45,349 nt of DNA. It comes from JBHPCZ01 sp042573625. GTDB lineage: Bacteria > Desulfobacterota > Desulfobacteria > Desulfobacterales > UBA11574. Shown here piece after piece: positions 41,813 through 45,349 of this stretch. The notes under the pieces are model-generated. The model was given only the letters and a program-made list of their open reading frames with translations, was not told the DNA's origin and made no database searches. The stretch lies in the NCBI GenBank assembly GCA_042573625.1, contig JBHPCZ010000014.1, positions 1-45,349 on the forward strand, in the 5' to 3' direction. Position numbers and translations under genes: made by a program. The stretch's first letter is position 1. Each line of letters opens with the position of its first letter.

Positions 41813-42925
41813 TTACAGCAAACTGTCAATGGGAACAAATTCGAGGTCCAAGGCGTCGGCAACCCCCTTGTAGGTAACTTTACCCTTGACAACGTTCGCG
41901 CCAAGTTTGATTTCAGGATTTTCCTTCATTGCCCTTTTCCATCCTTTGCTCGCGATTTCAACCGCATAGGGCAACGTCGCATTGGTCAACGCAAGGGTTG
42001 AAGTTTTGGCCACCGCCCCGGGCATATTGGCCACGCAGTAATGAACCACACCGTCAACAATGTAGATGGGGTCGGAATGCGTCGTCGGTTTTGATGTTTC
42101 GAAACATCCCCCCTGATCGATGGAAACGTCTACCAGCACAGAACCCTTTTTCATGGTCTTCAACATTTCGCGGGTAATGAGCCTGGGAGCCTTCGCCCCG
42201 GGGATGAGCACCGCGCCGACAACCACGTCGGCCCTTGTTATGAGATCCCGAATATTGGCCGGGCTTGAAACCAATAAAAAACAGTTGCTCGGCATGATAT
42301 CACTCAGATACCGAAGTCGATCAAGGCTCAGATCCAGCAGATAAACCTTCGCCCCCAGCCCGCAGGCCATTTTTGCCGCATTGGCCCCTACAACTCCGCC
42401 CCCGATGATAACGACCATGCCCGGATCGACTCCCGGAACACCGCCCAGCAGGATACCCTGACCACCCTGGGCCATTTCCAAATATTTAGCACCCTGCTGA
42501 ATGGCCATCCGCCCTGCCACCTCGCTCATGGGTGTAAGCAGCGGTAAAGAGCCATCATCTTTTTGAATGGTTTCATACGCGATGTTGATGGAACGTCTTT
42601 CTATAAGGACCTGGGTCAGTTCTTCCAATGCCGCCAGGTGAAGGTAAGTAAAAACAATCTGCTCCTCCCGAATGAGTTCATATTCGGACGGCAAAGGCTC
42701 CTTGACATGCATCACCATCTCGGAGCGGGCATATATTTCTTTGGGTGTATCTATTATTTCCGCACCGGCTGTAATGTACCCCGCATCACTGAATCCACTG
42801 TCAATGCCGGCGCCTTTTTCCACTAAAACCGTGTGTCCGTTGTGTATCATTACTTCGACGCCGGCCGGGGTCATGGAAACGCGATGCTCTTCGGTCTTTA
42901 TTTCTTTTAGAATCCCGACAATCAT
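41813..42925 (-). CDS. ald: alanine dehydrogenase
   Basis: The 370-aa enzyme oxidises L-alanine to pyruvate and ammonia with NAD. The catalytic residues are at the classical numbers: Lys75 in MHVKEPLP and His96 in FTYLHLAA. The dinucleotide-binding loop is IIGGGVVGANAA, and VSIDQGG contains the catalytic Asp. GTGGAGG precedes ATG 42925; the slightly longer in-frame start at 42937 overlaps the PilZ stop. It is paired with alr, giving an alanine-centred metabolic unit. Confidence 0.95.
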   Translation of the reverse strand: MIVGILKEIKTEEHRVSMTPAGVEVMIHNGHTVLVEKGAGIDSGFSDAGYITAGAEIIDTPKEIYARSEMVMHVKEPLPSEYELIREEQIVFTYLHLAALEELTQVLIERRSINIAYETIQKDDGSLPLLTPMSEVAGRMAIQQGAKYLEMAQGGQGILLGGVPGVDPGMVVIIGGGVVGANAAKMACGLGAKVYLLDLSLDRLRYLSDIMPSNCFLLVSSPANIRDLITRADVVVGAVLIPGAKAPRLITREMLKTMKKGSVLVDVSIDQGGCFETSKPTTHSDPIYIVDGVVHYCVANMPGAVAKTSTLALTNATLPYAVEIASKGWKRAMKENPEIKLGANVVKGKVTYKGVADALDLEFVPIDSLL

Positions 42926-42936
42926 TGTATCCTCCA

Positions 42937-43290
42937 CTATTGGGAATCAAGCGATGAAACCAGTTTTTCAATGGTTAAACGATCTTCATCTGAAATTTCT
43001 ACAAAACAGATGCCCATGCCAATCGTTGTTTTTTCATCATCCATGCCGTAAAGGTCTGCCCATACAACTTCCCCGGAAATTTGGATAATCGGGTGATCGA
43101 AGGGGGCGATGGTGACGCGAAGCATTTTTTTCAGGGGCAGGGGCTCTTCACAGCAGATAGATATGCCCTCGAGGGAAATGTTTAACGCCTCTCCTTCGAC
43201 AGTACCTTCATCCGTAAAAACAGTGATGGACCAGTCGACTTCAAACCTGGGGTGCTTGCGTCTTTCTGCTGCATTATCCGGGTTGTTCAA
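42937..43290 (-). CDS. PilZ domain protein (c-di-GMP binding)
   Basis: The 117-aa protein is a single PilZ domain. RRKHPRFEV (10-18) supplies the arginine motif and NISLEGISI is the D/N-x-S-x-x-G part, so it should bind c-di-GMP. There are no other domains. It ends 11 bp before the ald start codon, probably co-transcribed. An HD-GYP phosphodiesterase for the same messenger is at 33993-35558. What PilZ controls here is unknown. Confidence 0.85.
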   Translation of the reverse strand: MNNPDNAAERRKHPRFEVDWSITVFTDEGTVEGEALNISLEGISICCEEPLPLKKMLRVTIAPFDHPIIQISGEVVWADLYGMDDEKTTIGMGICFVEISDEDRLTIEKLVSSLDSQ

Positions 43291-43436
43291 AATGCCATCT
43301 CCTATGTTGAGTCAACTATCACCTCTAAAAGAGGTGGCTTGATAATAATCCTAAAAGGATCTTATATCAATAACTCTGAAAGGGCCTCACACCAATCTCT
43401 CACCCCTGTACGATCTTCCGGACCTACGGCGCAAGC

Positions 43437-43463
43437 AGAGTTCCCAGAGCACTCAGAGTTTTT
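43437..43463 (+). repeat. short tandem array (three 9-bp AGAG units)
   Basis: AGAGTTCCC, AGAGCACTC, AGAGTTTTT in the 245-bp gap between the PurD-like gene and the PilZ gene. The layout is like the arrays near 38041 and 40009, with a different unit, and there is no gene beside it. Otherwise I see nothing in that gap. Confidence 0.5.
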
Positions 43464-43535
43464 TGATGAGAATCCTTGACCCCGGTTAAACGACTAAAGG
43501 CTTAACTGGGCAAGGAAGGGGGATTTTCATCAACA

Positions 43536-45041
43536 TTATTCGGGAAGTAATTGTTCCGCTATTTCATAATGGATACCGATATCTCCTCTTAAATCCAGCC
43601 TGTTGCCCTCCGGGTTTTCACGGGGAATGACCTTTATTTTACCATTTTCATATGCCGCCAATATTTTCTGGCGAAGCCGTCCAGCCACCACTGCGCGGCT
43701 TTCCCCGGGTTTGACCGACGCATTCACATTACAATACAAAACCCGGGTGCCGTCTGATTTGAATATTTTCTCTTCATCGGAATACGTCATGGCAGAAGGT
43801 ATGACCTGGATCTTTTTCTTTTTCAGATACCCGAAATCAATATCCACCACTTCATTCTTTGTACACGACCAGGGATATCCCTTTTGACCTTGAGGACCGC
43901 CCGGTCCGGTAACAAAGGCGATGCTGACTGATATTTGTTCAGATCTCACCTCCGGGGTCACTTTGTCGAGATTGCCCTCAAGGGTTGCCCTGATTAAAGA
44001 TCCCAGGTTCCTTATTCTGCGGATAATCGGCTGGAATTCAGGCTCGGGGGGACGAATATTCATTTCACACATTCTTATTCTTGTCGGCGTTTTGTTGTTG
44101 TCAAAGGAGAGGAAACATCCTGGATACAACAGGCAAGGCCTTAAAATATTTTTGCCCTTCAGTGCCGCTATAAAGGGCTTTATGATATCCGCACCTGCCA
44201 TCTGAAAAACTTCGGCTGTCTCCATTGGGTGCGGTGAGATGCTCCCCATCCCACCGGTAATCGGATTATCCTTACTCGCAGCCCCCGGGAACCGTTCCGG
44301 GTAATCCATGGCCGTTGGCAGGATTTGAAAATTCCCGTTACCGTCAACCAGCGCGGCAAAAGAGATTTCAGTCCCGGACATTCTTGATTCGATGAGAAGC
44401 GGCCATTTTGCTTTTTTACCGAAAAGTTTTTTATAGCTCTTCGAGTAGTCACTCATCAGCGTGTCGTATACTTCTTTGATCTCCCAGGAACTTAAAATAA
44501 TACGGGCACCTTTTCCGCCGGCACTGTATGGATACTTCAAAACTGCGCCACCATATTGATCCAACAGAATCAGACAAATTCTCAACACTTCTTCATAATC
44601 CTTTGCATCTACGTCATACCAGCTATCTGCTACGGGGATGTCATATTCACGGCAAAAGTGTTTACAGGCGATCTTGTCGCCCTCGACAAATGAACTTTCA
44701 CGGGTAAATCCGATAATACGATCCGAAAAGCCGGCCTTGGCCAGTTCATCAACCAAACCCTCAAGCAGCAGATCTTCAGGCATCGGAAGCACACAGTCGA
44801 TCGAACCGTTTTTAAGGGCGGCAATGATCGCAGCGGCATATCCTTCTTTGGAATTGTCATCCGTCGGGATAAATTCCAGCGGCCATCTCATTAATTTGGC
44901 GAATGGCGGCATGGCCGGCATTCCTCGAATGACCACTCCCTGAAAATCATCCCCCTGCTTCTCGCTTGTTGCCGTAGAAGTAATCAGAGCACTAAGAAGG
45001 GTTCTTCCGTCTGTCCCCGCAAATCCGATTTTATAACTCAT
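43536..45041 (-). CDS. PurD-like (phosphoribosylamine-glycine ligase family) ATP-grasp protein
   Basis: The 501-aa protein is laid out like PurD. An N-terminal domain reaches about residue 120. The ATP-grasp core has VLKYPYSAGGKGARI, PLLIESRMSGTEISFAALVDG and ITGGMGSISPHP. The metal-binding CEMNIRPPEPEFQ stretch matches the PurD E-x-N-x-R pattern. The C-terminal domain ends in RGDIGIHYE, as in PurD. Typical PurD is ~430 aa and its motifs are stricter, for example DPE-x-Q, which is PEPEFQ here. It may be a genuine but diverged GAR synthetase or a paralogue with another amine ligase role. AAGGGGCG precedes the start. No other purine genes are near. Confidence 0.7.
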   Translation of the reverse strand: MSYKIGFAGTDGRTLLSALITSTATSEKQGDDFQGVVIRGMPAMPPFAKLMRWPLEFIPTDDNSKEGYAAAIIAALKNGSIDCVLPMPEDLLLEGLVDELAKAGFSDRIIGFTRESSFVEGDKIACKHFCREYDIPVADSWYDVDAKDYEEVLRICLILLDQYGGAVLKYPYSAGGKGARIILSSWEIKEVYDTLMSDYSKSYKKLFGKKAKWPLLIESRMSGTEISFAALVDGNGNFQILPTAMDYPERFPGAASKDNPITGGMGSISPHPMETAEVFQMAGADIIKPFIAALKGKNILRPCLLYPGCFLSFDNNKTPTRIRMCEMNIRPPEPEFQPIIRRIRNLGSLIRATLEGNLDKVTPEVRSEQISVSIAFVTGPGGPQGQKGYPWSCTKNEVVDIDFGYLKKKKIQVIPSAMTYSDEEKIFKSDGTRVLYCNVNASVKPGESRAVVAGRLRQKILAAYENGKIKVIPRENPEGNRLDLRGDIGIHYEIAEQLLPE

Positions 45042-45108
45042 GATCGCCCCTTTTCTTTATTTAAAACTACTTTAATAGGTTATCGTGGCTCTATCCCGCA
45101 TTTCTCAC

Positions 45109-45203
45109 GAGTCTGAGCGGCTCAGGAACAAGGCATTTCAACCCGAAGATGTAGTATTTTACTTCGAGGGTTGAATAACGTACTTCCTGTGTCGCTCAGG
45201 CTC
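45109..45203. repeat. 95-bp double palindrome near the window end
   Basis: The outer arms GAGTCTGAGCGGCTCAGGAA (45109-45128) and the complement of 45184-45203 match at 17 of 20 positions. Inside is a second inverted pair, TTCAACCCGAAG (45137-45148) and CTTCGAGGGTTGAA (45162-45175). No frame is present. It looks like a MITE or REP hairpin. The rest of 45042-45349 is AT-rich, with only the upstream region of the PurD-like gene recognised. Confidence 0.65.
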
Positions 45204-45349
45204 GCCTTTGGTGAAGAATTTTAGCTCGTATTACGCTAATTATTAAATGACAGAATGTTGGTACAAATTGAATACAATATATATTTTAACTTATTGAGCA
45301 GTCGGGGAGTTTTCGCTGTTAAGTCGCTCCATGGATAATCATCTTTCAA

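Noticed and set aside
1..45349. tRNA, rRNA or riboswitch genes
   Set aside because: I saw no cloverleaf-like sequence, rRNA motif or known riboswitch core on either strand; a covariance-model scan would be needed to exclude them fully.

Overview
The window reads like a chromosome segment of a free-living anaerobic, Gram-negative bacterium, most likely a sulfate-reducing or related Desulfobacterota lineage (Desulfobacterales-like). The support is indirect: an outer-membrane phospholipase, a TolC/MFP/RND efflux system, a tungstate transporter, FdhD (formate dehydrogenase maturation), a DUF2284 protein, sulfur-handling genes, rubrerythrin-like and metallo-beta-lactamase-fold proteins, long PAS/GAF hybrid kinases, and many REP-like elements with a RAYT transposase relic. 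There are no rRNA, tRNA or CRISPR features and no intact transposase.

Region by region: (1) 1-6.6 kb is an AT-richer accessory patch. It has small orphan genes, a transglutaminase-like protein, an attC-like site, a CARDB-type exported protein, an OMPLA-type phospholipase, three copies of a ~166-bp terminal-inverted-repeat element, two copies of a 124-bp repeat and a RAYT relic. (2) 6.8-9.8 kb is a visibly GC-richer sulfur module: lipoprotein, exported tandem rhodanese and two half-size YeeE/YedE transporters. (3) 10-16 kb holds ygiQ, a THUMP-type RNA methyltransferase, an amidohydrolase, a truncated second copy of the transglutaminase gene and a CDF zinc transporter lying between inverted repeats. 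(4) 16-21 kb holds a hybrid histidine kinase, then a leftward set with a CvfB-like RNA-binding protein, a tiny basic protein and a cold-shock protein. (5) 21-27 kb holds a SmtB/ArsR zinc-type repressor with a clear operator, a heavy-metal permease, fdhD, DUF2284, a lipoprotein, a ferritin-like protein and an MBL-fold hydrolase. (6) 27-33 kb is a three-gene RND efflux operon. (7) 34-40 kb holds an HD-GYP response regulator (leftward) and a tungstate locus: HTH/PBP-domain regulator, then tupA, tupB and tupC. (8) 40-45 kb is leftward: an S23/IVR four-helix-bundle gene, alr, ald, a PilZ protein and a PurD-like ATP-grasp protein.

The strongest non-gene signal is how the gene neighbourhoods are stitched together. 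Several boundaries carry short tandem arrays of 7-10 bp units. At two loci these flank S23/IVR four-helix-bundle genes (one intact at 40.1-40.5 kb, one decayed at 21.6-21.9 kb) and appear in opposite orientation on the two sides. Similar arrays without a gene sit between tupA and tupB and upstream of the PilZ gene. A second layer consists of REP/MITE-like elements beginning GGGGTCA or GGGACG, some of which supply the stop codon of the neighbouring gene. All functional calls are from reading the sequence and recognising motifs; no database search was run.
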